Source of the DNA: Opitutus sp.
Lineage (GTDB): Bacteria > Verrucomicrobiota > Verrucomicrobiia > Opitutales > Opitutaceae
Direction of reading: 5' to 3'
Assembly: GCA_025361365.1 (NCBI GenBank)
Contig: JANYAM010000194.1
Location: 1-39,119 of the forward strand
Length of the DNA: 39,119 nucleotides
In this document: piece by piece, positions 25,674 to 32,392 of the stretch
Position numbering within the stretch: the first letter of the stretch is position 1
How the letters are laid out: every line of letters starts with the position of its first letter
The notes under the pieces: model-generated
Databases searched by the model: none
Told to the model about the DNA's origin: nothing
Seen by the model: the letters and a program-made list of their open reading frames with translations, nothing else
Position numbers and translations under genes: made by a program

Positions 25674-26498
25674 TCAGCCAAGATAAGCACTGATGATGGC
25701 CCCGATGTAGGCGGTCCCGAGCAGGGCCTCGAAGAGGCCAATCCGCCGCGCCGGCCAGGCCGGACGAAACGGACTGGCGAACCAAAGCGAGCGGGCGAAC
25801 AGCCCCCACGCGGGGAGCGCGGCCCAGGGGGGCAGCAGTGAGCGGGCGCTGAGCAGGGTGAGAACGGACGCGGCCCCGGCGGCCCCAAGCACGGGGAGCA
25901 GCAAACCGCCGCGTCCGCCCTTGGCCCGGCGCAGGCTCGTGCGCACCAGGAGCACGGTGGGCACGCTGCGGGTGAGGGCGACGGCCGCCAGCGTCAGGGC
26001 GGGCCCCGCCGGCCAGCCCGCGAGCGTGGCCAGGGCTGCCGGCACGAGGGCGAACGCCGCGCTGCCCGCGACCTCGGCCGCGGCGTCGCGTGAACCGTTT
26101 TGCGCGTCAAACCAGGCGAACAGCCCCGCGAGCGGGGCGGCCAGCAGCAACGGCCAGAGCGGCGCGATCCCGCCCAGCACGTAGACGACAAAAAGCCCGG
26201 CGATCCCCAGCGCGGAGAACAACACGACTGTCTCCCGGGCCGTGCGCCGGCGCGCGGCATCGGCGGCGGCCAGGGCCTTGCAGGGCCGGCGCGCGAAAAA
26301 ACCGGCCAGCGCCGTCACCGTGAGCGCACCACCCGCGGAAGAGGGGGCGATGAACAGGCCCAGCAACAGCGGCTCGAGGACCAGCGACCAGGAGCCGTGC
26401 TCCTTGGGCAGAAAAACCGTCGTCGCGGTCGTCGCCGCGGCGGGCGGGCGGGCGGGGAGCGAGCCGGGGATGGAGGCGAGAAGGGCGGTGCCTTGCAT
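25674..26498 (-). CDS. YwiC-like membrane protein
   Basis: A 274-residue inner-membrane protein with about 7-8 hydrophobic segments. The hallmark PKEHGSWSLVLEPLLLG near the N-terminus matches the YwiC-like family (compare PKEHGAW in other members), which in Bacillus lies beside fnr and nitrate genes. Its function is unknown. It is the first gene of a probable operon with nirK, sumf1 and sco (87-base gap to nirK). ATG 26498 is preferred over an in-frame ATG at 26546 because that one overlaps the FNR-type box and because 26498 sits at the predicted transcription start. No Shine-Dalgarno sequence is present. Confidence 0.82.
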   Translation of the reverse strand: MQGTALLASIPGSLPARPPAAATTATTVFLPKEHGSWSLVLEPLLLGLFIAPSSAGGALTVTALAGFFARRPCKALAAADAARRRTARETVVLFSALGIAGLFVVYVLGGIAPLWPLLLAAPLAGLFAWFDAQNGSRDAAAEVAGSAAFALVPAALATLAGWPAGPALTLAAVALTRSVPTVLLVRTSLRRAKGGRGGLLLPVLGAAGAASVLTLLSARSLLPPWAALPAWGLFARSLWFASPFRPAWPARRIGLFEALLGTAYIGAIISAYLG

Positions 26499-26546
26499 GC
26501 CCGCAGTATCGGCGCAAACGCCGGCCACCGCCTTGACCTGCGTCAA
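26498..26546 (-). promoter_or_regulatory. FNR/NNR-type promoter of ywiC (and probably nirK), predicted leaderless
   Basis: TTGACCTGCGTCAA (26533-26546) is a perfect TTGAC-N4-GTCAA box. Placed at -41.5, the -10 is GATACT (26505-26510, minus strand) and +1 is the A of the ywiC ATG (26498). The ric promoter has the same box-to-ATG distance of 34 bases and the same CGATACTGCG block. Confidence 0.72.
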
Positions 26547-26576
26547 GGGCCGGGTGAAATCCCCGCGGGCGTTCCG

Positions 26577-27377
26577 TCAAAGCAGCCGGTGGTCGCGCGC
26601 CCAGCGCACGAACTCCTGCTCGAGCTGGTCGAAGGACTCGATGACGAACAGAGTGTCCTGGAAGTGCCAGATGTCGTAGGGCTGCGCCGCGAGCGTCTCG
26701 GGCCGGTAGACGACCTTCTTCACCTTGTCGGTAAGACTGTGCTGGGTCTCGCCGGAGGAGGAGATGATGCCGTTGCCGTAGATGCGGAGGCCGCCGGGAT
26801 TCTTGATGAGGCCGAACTCGACGGTGAACCAGTAGATGCGCGTCAGGCCCTCCTCGACGGCGGGATCCTTGCACGCCAGCGCGGCCTGGCCGATCTTCTG
26901 GTAGAAGTTGGCGAAGCGCGGGTGCATGATCATCGGCGTGTGGCCGTAGATGTCATGGAAGCAGTCGGGCGCCGGCGTGTAGTCGAGCTCGGAGCGGGCG
27001 CGGATGTAGTCGGTGCAGGGGAAGATGCGGCGCGCGAGGTAGGAAAAGAAATCATGCGCGTCAAGCAGGCCCGGCGTGCGGGCGATCTGCCAGTTGGTCG
27101 CGGCCTGCAGCTTGCGCGACACGTCGGCAAGGGAGGGGATGCGGTCCGGCTCCAATTTGAGCGCGGCGAGGCCGGTGAGGAATTCGTCGGCAGCGCGGCC
27201 GGGCAGGAGTGCCTCCATGCGGGCGTAGAGCGTCCGCCAGACATCTTGTTCATCCGCGGTGTAGGCCGGATACTGGCACTCCGCGCCGACGGGCAGCGGT
27301 GCCGTCAGCTTGTGCGGGATGCAACGCGGATCATCCGCCCCGGTGCCGGCCGGGGAGGGGGCGGGAGTATTCTGCAT
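26577..27377 (-). CDS. phhA: Phenylalanine 4-monooxygenase
   Basis: A 266-residue pterin- and iron-dependent aromatic amino acid hydroxylase that converts phenylalanine to tyrosine. The iron site is complete: H141 and H146 in CFHDIYGHTP and E187 in YWFTVEFGL. Other family segments are FPCTDYIRARSELDYTPAPD and YGNGIISSSGETQHSL. ATG 27377 gives the usual bacterial length; the reading frame continues upstream without support. It feeds the tyrosine pathway encoded on the other strand from 29217. The upstream 77-base gap has two weak stem-loops. The pterin-recycling enzyme (PhhB/DHPR) is not in the window. Confidence 0.95.
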   Translation of the reverse strand: MQNTPAPSPAGTGADDPRCIPHKLTAPLPVGAECQYPAYTADEQDVWRTLYARMEALLPGRAADEFLTGLAALKLEPDRIPSLADVSRKLQAATNWQIARTPGLLDAHDFFSYLARRIFPCTDYIRARSELDYTPAPDCFHDIYGHTPMIMHPRFANFYQKIGQAALACKDPAVEEGLTRIYWFTVEFGLIKNPGGLRIYGNGIISSSGETQHSLTDKVKKVVYRPETLAAQPYDIWHFQDTLFVIESFDQLEQEFVRWARDHRLL

Positions 27378-27454
27378 GACGGGCAATGTGCCCGGTTCCG
27401 CCGCGGAATCCACGGCAAAGCCTCCAATTAGGCTGAAAGGAGTAGCGGGGACGA

Positions 27455-28435
27455 CTACGCTCCGCCCCAAGGCGGGATGGTCTCGCCGGGCTTCGGCGGC
27501 GGACCTGGGGGGACGATCGGCCGCGGCTTGCGGCGATCGGAGCCGTCCCATTGGGCCGGCGGCGTCACCAGAGTCTCGGCGAGGTGCAGTGGGAGGCGGG
27601 CGATGACGGATAGCAGCGGCAGGGTCGCGAGCAGTGCGAGCGCGGAGGTGTTGGGCGTCAGACCGCCAAACGCGGCGGCCGAGATCGCCATGATCAGGAT
27701 GGCGGCCCAGACGAGCGCGCTGGCGAGGCCGGGCCAGGCGATGAGCTTCAGCCAGGTGCGCGCGGGCCGGCGCGAGCGCCAGAGCGGCATCGCGGTGAGT
27801 CCCAGCACGGTGCCGAAGAGCACGATGCCGGGCCACCCCCCGGCGAGGATGGTGCTGAAAGTGAACAGGAAGGCGTCGGGCAGGCCGAAGACCTTGGTCA
27901 CGAAGAGCCCGAGCTTCACGTTGGCGTTGGGCGCCGAAAACATGTCGTCGCGGTCGTAGAGGCTGGAGAAGCGGCCCGCCTCGATCTGCCGGTAGCGCTG
28001 GAGGTAGGCCGCGATGCGCTGCTCGTAGAGCGCCGGGTTGGCGGCGCGCAGCCGGGAGCCGCGCGGGATTTGCGGCACGCCGTCGAACACACCGGTCACC
28101 TCCGGGTAGGCGCGGCGCAGGGCTTCCCGTTCGGCGGTGACGTTGAAGGGCGTGCCCCAGCTGAGCGGGGCCCAGCCGTATTCGCTCTCGCGCAGCCGGC
28201 TGGCGAAGGTGCGGGCCAGCGCGAGCGGGTGCTGGTCGAGCGCCACGCCGGAGAGCCGGTAGTTGAAATTGGTCCAGCCCGCCTCGAAGGAGGAGGACGC
28301 GGCCGTCAGGCCCCAGATCACGGCCCCGCCGGCGACCAGCAGGACGAGGCCGAGCTTGAGCGCCCGCGCCAGCTCCCGGCGGAGCCAGGGGGCGAATTTC
28401 TCGTTGGAAATGCCTGTCGACTTGATCGAACGCAT
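27455..28435 (-). CDS. Hypothetical multi-pass membrane protein
   Basis: A 326-residue protein I do not recognise. It has one hydrophobic helix near the N-terminus (about residues 27-46), an exposed charged stretch of about 130 residues (rich in Arg and Tyr; KxYP, SSLYDRDDM), then about three or four hydrophobic helices (about 170-270) and a proline-rich, charged C-terminal tail (PPGPPPKPGETIPPWGG). It lies between phhA and the LuxR-type regulator in the same direction (53-base gap upstream, 77 downstream), so co-transcription is possible. The codon pattern matches the neighbours. No function can be inferred. Confidence 0.7.
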   Translation of the reverse strand: MRSIKSTGISNEKFAPWLRRELARALKLGLVLLVAGGAVIWGLTAASSSFEAGWTNFNYRLSGVALDQHPLALARTFASRLRESEYGWAPLSWGTPFNVTAEREALRRAYPEVTGVFDGVPQIPRGSRLRAANPALYEQRIAAYLQRYRQIEAGRFSSLYDRDDMFSAPNANVKLGLFVTKVFGLPDAFLFTFSTILAGGWPGIVLFGTVLGLTAMPLWRSRRPARTWLKLIAWPGLASALVWAAILIMAISAAAFGGLTPNTSALALLATLPLLSVIARLPLHLAETLVTPPAQWDGSDRRKPRPIVPPGPPPKPGETIPPWGGA

Positions 28436-28488
28436 GCGGGTGTGGGGAAGAGCAAGACAGGCCCGGGGCCGGTTGTCACGCCCGGGCG

Positions 28489-29082
28489 TCAGCGGTTGAG
28501 CAGGGCGGCGACGCGGGTGCGGCCGCGCACACTGAGCTTGGCGAAGATGGCGGCGAGCTGGGTCTTGATGGTGAGGGGGCTGCGCCGCAGCTCAGCGGCG
28601 ATCTCGGCGGTGCGCAGGCCCTCGCGCACGCGCATGGCCACCTCGCGCTCGCGCTCGGTCAGCCGGGCGAGCAGGGCCACGGCGCCGGGAGAGAGCTGGC
28701 GGTCGCGGTCGCCGCGCGGGCGGCGGTAGTCGAGCTGGATGTGGAACGCCGGCGCGGCCGCGCCGGGGGCGGGGTGCAGCTTGATGCGGGCGTGCAGGCC
28801 GCGGGTGTTGTCGCTCACGACCTTGGTCGGCGCCGGACTCTGCTCGGCCGCGAGCTCGCGACAGGCCTCCGTCAGTGCCTCGGGCACGCGGAACGAATTG
28901 CGGGCGCGCAACGCGGCGGCGTGGCGTTCGCCGTGGTTCCACACCGCGCAGGCCCGCGCCGCCTCGCCGTTGAACCAGAGCGGGCGGCCGCCGGCATCGA
29001 GCAGCAGCAGGCCGACGGGCACGTCCTCCAGCATCGCGAGCACATGGTCCAGGAGGGGCGGCTGGGCGTGGGGGTGGAGCAT
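28489..29082 (-). CDS. LuxR-type transcriptional regulator with PAS-like sensor
   Basis: A 197-residue protein. Residues about 15-115 look PAS-like (LAMLEDVPVGLLLLDAGGRPLWFNGEAARACA, FHIQLDYRRP), and residues about 135-195 form a LuxR/FixJ helix-turn-helix (LLARLTEREREVAMRVREGLRTAEIAAELRRSPLTIKTQLAAIFAKLSVRGRTRVAALL). It may sense a ligand and control the divergent hppD operon and itself. ATG 29082 is chosen because it gives a plain domain arrangement and an inverted repeat lies just ahead of it; a longer reading from 29214 would translate through that repeat. It has no receiver domain with a phosphoacceptor aspartate that I can see. Confidence 0.82.
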   Translation of the reverse strand: MLHPHAQPPLLDHVLAMLEDVPVGLLLLDAGGRPLWFNGEAARACAVWNHGERHAAALRARNSFRVPEALTEACRELAAEQSPAPTKVVSDNTRGLHARIKLHPAPGAAAPAFHIQLDYRRPRGDRDRQLSPGAVALLARLTEREREVAMRVREGLRTAEIAAELRRSPLTIKTQLAAIFAKLSVRGRTRVAALLNR

Positions 29083-29089
29083 AGGCTGA

Positions 29090-29138
29090 ACGGAGTAAAT
29101 GGCCGCCGGGCCGGCGGGCGCAAGGCCGTTTACTCCGT
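29090..29138. promoter_or_regulatory. 15-bp-arm inverted repeat between divergent luxR-type gene and hppD
   Basis: ACGGAGTAAATGGCC (29090-29104) is mirrored by GGCCGTTTACTCCGT (29124-29138), one mismatch in 15, with a 19-base GC-rich loop. The left arm ends 8 bases from the regulator ATG (29082) and the right arm lies 79 bases before hppD. An operator or paired binding sites for the LuxR-type regulator is the simplest reading. In RNA it would also fold into a strong stem. Confidence 0.6.
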
Positions 29139-29181
29139 CCGGCGTATGGCCCGGGGGAGGGCAAGGAGGTAGAGTGGGTTC

Positions 29182-29220
29182 ATGGCTGGCGTTTCCGCCC
29201 GCCTCACCTTCCACGCATGA
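29182..29220 (+). CDS. 12-codon leader ORF overlapping hppD start
   Basis: ATG 29182 opens a short frame encoding MAGVSARLTFHA that stops at TGA 29218-29220. That TGA overlaps the hppD ATG (29217-29219) as ATGA. A consensus Shine-Dalgarno AAGGAGGT is at 29163-29170, 11 bases before this ATG, and is the strongest in the window; hppD has none of its own. A GTG at 29174, only 3 bases from the Shine-Dalgarno, would open a 20-codon alternative that ends at 29236 inside hppD. The likely role is to deliver ribosomes to hppD by termination-reinitiation. It is not enriched in Phe or Tyr codons, so classical attenuation by those amino acids is not supported. Confidence 0.5.
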   Translation: MAGVSARLTFHA

Positions 29221-30332
29221 GTCGCACTTTTTTTGAAAAACCCGTCGAGCGCAAAACCGGCGTGAACCCGCTCGGCCTGCGCGGTTTCGACCACATCGAG
29301 TTCTATGTCGATAACGCCGACCAGTGGCGCGACTTCTTCGTCAAGAAATACGGCATGACGACCCGCGCCTACGGCGACAACTCGACCGGGCTCGCCGGCC
29401 GCCGGGCGCACGTGGTCGGCCAGGGCCGCGTCAACTTCGTCGTCAGCGAACCGCAGGGCACCGGCCCCGCGGCGGATTTCCTGCGCGCGCATTTGGAGAA
29501 GCACGGCTGCGGCGTGCGCGACGTGGCCTTCAAGGTGAAGGACGCCGCGCACGCCTTCACCGAGGCCCAGCGCCGCGGAGCGAACGCCGTGCGCGCGCTC
29601 TACGCGGACGCCAACATCGCCCACGCCGCCATCGCGGCCTACGGCGACACGATCCACAGCTTCGTCGAGCGGAAAGGCCACGGCGAGTTCATGCCGGGCT
29701 TCGTCAACGTTCCCGGCGGCATTGACGACCGCGAGATCAACTTCGCCATGATCGACCACGTCGTGGCCAACGTGGAGTCGATGGACGAGTGGGTGACCTA
29801 CTACGAGCAGGTGTTCGGCTTCGACCTGTTCATGCACTTTGACATCAACACCGGCCGCTCCGCGCTGATGTCCAAGGTGGTCAGCTCGACCGACGGCTGG
29901 GTGAAGCTGCCGATCAACGAGCCTTCGTCCGCCAACTCGCAGATCCAGGAGTTCCTCGACCAATACAACGGCGCCGGCGTCCAGCACATCGCGCTGCTCA
30001 CCCCCGACATCACCGCGACGATCGACGAGATGCGCAAGATGGGCCAGGAGTTCCTTGACGTGCCGGACAGCTATTACGACGGCAGCTTCGACGAGCGCGT
30101 CGGCAAGATCCAGGAGAACAAGGACGACCTGAAGAAGCTCAAGATCCTCGTCGACCGTGACAACGAGGAAGGCTACCTGCTCCAGCTTTTCACCAAGTGC
30201 GTCTTCGCGCGGCCGACGCTTTTCTTCGAGGTCATCCAGCGACGCGGTCGCTCGATCGGCTTCGGCGAGGGCAACTTCCGCGCGCTGTTCGAGGCCATCG
30301 AGCGCGAGCAGGCCCGGCGCGGCACACTCTGA
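29217..30332 (+). CDS. hppD: 4-hydroxyphenylpyruvate dioxygenase
   Basis: A 371-residue iron enzyme of the vicinal-oxygen-chelate fold that converts 4-hydroxyphenylpyruvate to homogentisate, the second step of tyrosine catabolism. Two VOC modules are visible: GFDHIEFYVDNADQWRDFF near the N-terminus and IDHVVANVESMDEWV in the catalytic half. The iron ligands are H181, H257 (GVQHIALLT) and E338 (FFEVIQRRG), with spacing as in other HPPDs. The C-terminal IGFGEGNFRALFEAIEREQ is also typical. No Shine-Dalgarno precedes it; the start overlaps the leader ORF stop. hmgA follows after a repeat-filled gap. The tyrosine aminotransferase is not in the window. Confidence 0.96.
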   Translation: MSRTFFEKPVERKTGVNPLGLRGFDHIEFYVDNADQWRDFFVKKYGMTTRAYGDNSTGLAGRRAHVVGQGRVNFVVSEPQGTGPAADFLRAHLEKHGCGVRDVAFKVKDAAHAFTEAQRRGANAVRALYADANIAHAAIAAYGDTIHSFVERKGHGEFMPGFVNVPGGIDDREINFAMIDHVVANVESMDEWVTYYEQVFGFDLFMHFDINTGRSALMSKVVSSTDGWVKLPINEPSSANSQIQEFLDQYNGAGVQHIALLTPDITATIDEMRKMGQEFLDVPDSYYDGSFDERVGKIQENKDDLKKLKILVDRDNEEGYLLQLFTKCVFARPTLFFEVIQRRGRSIGFGEGNFRALFEAIEREQARRGTL

Positions 30333-30418
30333 ATCAGAGGACAGAAAACAGATGACAGAGCACAGAACTACTCTGGCCATCTGCTCCGTCCTCTGTAATC
30401 TGTCCTCCGTCCTCTGAT
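30333..30418. repeat. Intergenic inverted repeat, CAGAGGACA family
   Basis: The left arm at 30333-30366 starts the base after the hppD stop and contains AGAGGACAG, AAAACAGAT, GACAGAGCA. The right arm at 30380-30418, as reverse complement, reads AGAGGACGG, AGGACAGAT, TACAGAGGA. It ends 6 bases before the hmgA ATG, so it occupies nearly the whole 92-base gap. Confidence 0.8.
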
Positions 30419-30424
30419 ACCCCC

Positions 30425-31609
30425 ATGCCCCAATACCTCCAGCTCGGCGCGCTGCCCCGGAAACATCACATCAAGTTTCCGCGCGAGACCGCGGCGAGCT
30501 ACAAGGGCGAGGGCCTGCACTACGAGCATGTCGTCACGACCGAGGGCTTCGATCGCGCCTACAGCATCCTTTACCACCTGAAGCCGCCGACGCGGGTGAA
30601 GAGCGTCGAGTTGTTCAAGGAGTTCGCGCTCAAGCCCGGCGCACCCACGCCGCTGCGCCACCATCATTTGAAATCCGCGGCGATGGTCCGGGCGGGCGAT
30701 CCTTACACCGGCCGCGTGCCGTTGATGTTCAACGCCGACATCGGTGCCTATCGCTGCCGGCCCGCGACCGCGATGGCGGCGGGCTATGATTTCTACCGCA
30801 ACGGCCAGAGCGACGACGTGATCTTCGTCTGGGCCGGCGGCGGCTGGCTCGAGTCGCAATACGGCCGGCTCCGCTACAAGCAGGACGACTACGTCGTCAT
30901 CCCGCGCGGCACCATCTACCGCCTCGTGCCCGACGACATCGCCAAGGAGGACTACCTCATCATCGAGTCCACGCACCCGGTCCGCATCCCCGAGCGCTAC
31001 CTGCACAAGGAAGGCCAGATCCGCATGGGCGCGCCCTACAGTGAGCGCGACTTCCACGGGCCGACGGAGATCATCGCGCAGGACAAGGAAGGAGACTTCG
31101 CGGTGCTGACGAAGGACCGCACACGTTTCACGAAAAACATCATGGCCGGCCACCCGCACGATGTCGTGGGCTGGGACGGCTACCTTTATCCGTTCACGTT
31201 CAACGCGAATGATTTTGAGCCGCTCACCGGCACGGTCCACCTGCCGCCGCCGGTGCACCAGACTTTCGAGATGCACGGCTTCGTCATGTGCACCTTCGCG
31301 CCGCGCTACCTCGACCACCACCCCGAGGCCATCAAGGTCCCGTGGGCGCACGACAACACCGAGGCCGACGAGGTGCTCTTCTACGTGCGCGGCCAATTCG
31401 GTTCGCGCAAGGGCGTCGAGCCCGGCTCGTTCACGCTGCACCCGCAGGGCATCCCGCACGGCCCGCACCCGGGCACGACGCTCAAGAGCTTCGAGCACAC
31501 CCGCACGGAGGAGCTCGCCGTGATGTTCGACACACAGTATCCGCTCGAGCTGACCGCCGAGGCGCTGGCGATGGACGATCCGAGCTACCCGCTGTCATGG
31601 CTGGGATGA
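30425..31609 (+). CDS. hmgA: Homogentisate 1,2-dioxygenase
   Basis: A 394-residue ring-cleaving iron dioxygenase that opens homogentisate to maleylacetoacetate. It belongs to the HmgA type with characteristic segments ADIGAYRCRPA, GGGWLESQYGRLRYKQDDYVVIPRGTIYRL, VVGWDGYLYPFTFNANDFEPLTG, VPWAHDNTEADEVLFYVRGQFGSRKG and the histidine-rich iron and substrate region FTLHPQGIPHGPHPGTT. It is somewhat shorter than the about 430-residue enzyme of proteobacteria, as expected for the short-form family. No Shine-Dalgarno (CCCCC before ATG). The maleylacetoacetate isomerase and fumarylacetoacetase are not adjacent. Confidence 0.93.
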   Translation: MPQYLQLGALPRKHHIKFPRETAASYKGEGLHYEHVVTTEGFDRAYSILYHLKPPTRVKSVELFKEFALKPGAPTPLRHHHLKSAAMVRAGDPYTGRVPLMFNADIGAYRCRPATAMAAGYDFYRNGQSDDVIFVWAGGGWLESQYGRLRYKQDDYVVIPRGTIYRLVPDDIAKEDYLIIESTHPVRIPERYLHKEGQIRMGAPYSERDFHGPTEIIAQDKEGDFAVLTKDRTRFTKNIMAGHPHDVVGWDGYLYPFTFNANDFEPLTGTVHLPPPVHQTFEMHGFVMCTFAPRYLDHHPEAIKVPWAHDNTEADEVLFYVRGQFGSRKGVEPGSFTLHPQGIPHGPHPGTTLKSFEHTRTEELAVMFDTQYPLELTAEALAMDDPSYPLSWLG

Positions 31610-31612
31610 GGA

Positions 31613-31693
31613 TTAGACAGATTTAACAAAATGGACAGAATGCTCCCAGGGTCAGGCTCGGCTATTCTGTGAATTTTGTTCATTCTGTCCAAA
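31613..31693. repeat. Intergenic inverted repeat, GACAGAAT family, copy 2
   Basis: The left arm at 31613-31643 holds GACAGATTT, AACAAAATG, GACAGAATG. The right arm at 31661-31693 gives, as reverse complement, GACAGAATG, AACAAAATT, CACAGAATA. It runs from 4 bases after the hmgA stop to 2 bases before the next ATG. The words match those of the uxaE-uxaC gap. Confidence 0.8.
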
Positions 31694-31695
31694 CC

Positions 31696-32304
31696 ATGCT
31701 CATCGATTTTCAAAAACTCCCGCCGCGCGAATCTTATCCCTGGCTGATCAACGCGATCAACCCGCGCCCGATCGCTTGGGTCTCCACCATTTCCGCCGCC
31801 GGCAAGACCAACCTCGCGCCGTTCTCGTTCTTCCAAGGCATCTGCGCCAGCCCGCCGACACTGATGTTCTCCGGGGCCAACGACCGCACCGGCAAGAAGA
31901 AGGACAGTGTGGTGAACGTCGAACAGGTGCCGGAGTTCGTCGTCAACATCGTGCCCTACGAGCTGCGCGACATCATGAATCTCACCTCCGCGCCGCTGCC
32001 GCACGGCGAGAGTGAATTCGAGAAATTCGACATCGCCACCGCACCGTCGACGCTGGTGAAGCCACCGCGCGTCGCCGCGTCGCCCGTGTCGTTCGAGTGC
32101 CGGCTCGACCGCATCGTCCGCATCGGCGACGGCCCGCTGGCGGGCAACGTCGTGTTTGGCACGATCCTGTGTGCGCACGTCAGCGAGTCCGTGATCACCG
32201 ACGGCGCGCTCGACCCGCGCAAGCTCGACACCATCGGCCGCATGGGCGGCGACTTCTACACGCGATCCGCCACCGATCTGTTCATGATCAAACGACCCGG
32301 ATAA
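31696..32304 (+). CDS. Flavin reductase-like FMN-binding protein
   Basis: A 202-residue FMN-binding split-barrel protein of the flavin-reductase-like type. Segments RPIAWVSTISAAGKTNLAPFSFFQGICASPPTLMFSGAN, KDSVVNVEQVPEFVVNIVPYEL and FGTILCAHVSESV are typical of this family. The real start is ATG 31696, just after the repeat. Members close to HmgA and thiolase genes have been seen in aromatic catabolism clusters, but the reaction is not established. It may reduce flavin for a monooxygenase or act directly on a pathway intermediate. It occupies the place in the operon where a fumarylacetoacetase or isomerase might be expected, but it is not homologous to either. Confidence 0.85.
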   Translation: MLIDFQKLPPRESYPWLINAINPRPIAWVSTISAAGKTNLAPFSFFQGICASPPTLMFSGANDRTGKKKDSVVNVEQVPEFVVNIVPYELRDIMNLTSAPLPHGESEFEKFDIATAPSTLVKPPRVAASPVSFECRLDRIVRIGDGPLAGNVVFGTILCAHVSESVITDGALDPRKLDTIGRMGGDFYTRSATDLFMIKRPG

Positions 32305-32308
32305 TTAT

Positions 32309-32377
32309 CACGATGAAACACACCAAACACACGAAAAGCGAAGTCAGGCTTTCGTGTATTCAGTGTGTTTCGTGGTG
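32309..32377. repeat. Intergenic inverted repeat, CACGAAA family, copy 2
   Basis: The left arm at 32309-32336 reads CACGATGAAAC, ACACCAAAC, ACACGAAA. The right arm at 32350-32377, as reverse complement, reads CCACGAAAC, ACACTGAAT, ACACGAAAG. It fills most of the 88-base gap between the flavin reductase and thiolase genes and shares its words with the repeat at 12567-12635, some 20 kb away. Confidence 0.82.
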
Positions 32378-32392
32378 ACCTCCCCAACACCC

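Noticed and set aside
27419-27434. AGCCT-N6-AGGCT stem-loop upstream of phhA as a terminator
   Set aside because: Only a 5-bp stem with a TTT downstream on the minus strand; too weak to call.
28478-28489. ACGCCCGGGCGT palindrome at the end of the LuxR-type gene
   Set aside because: Short and purely GC; no T-run and no partner site, so it is likely due to base composition.
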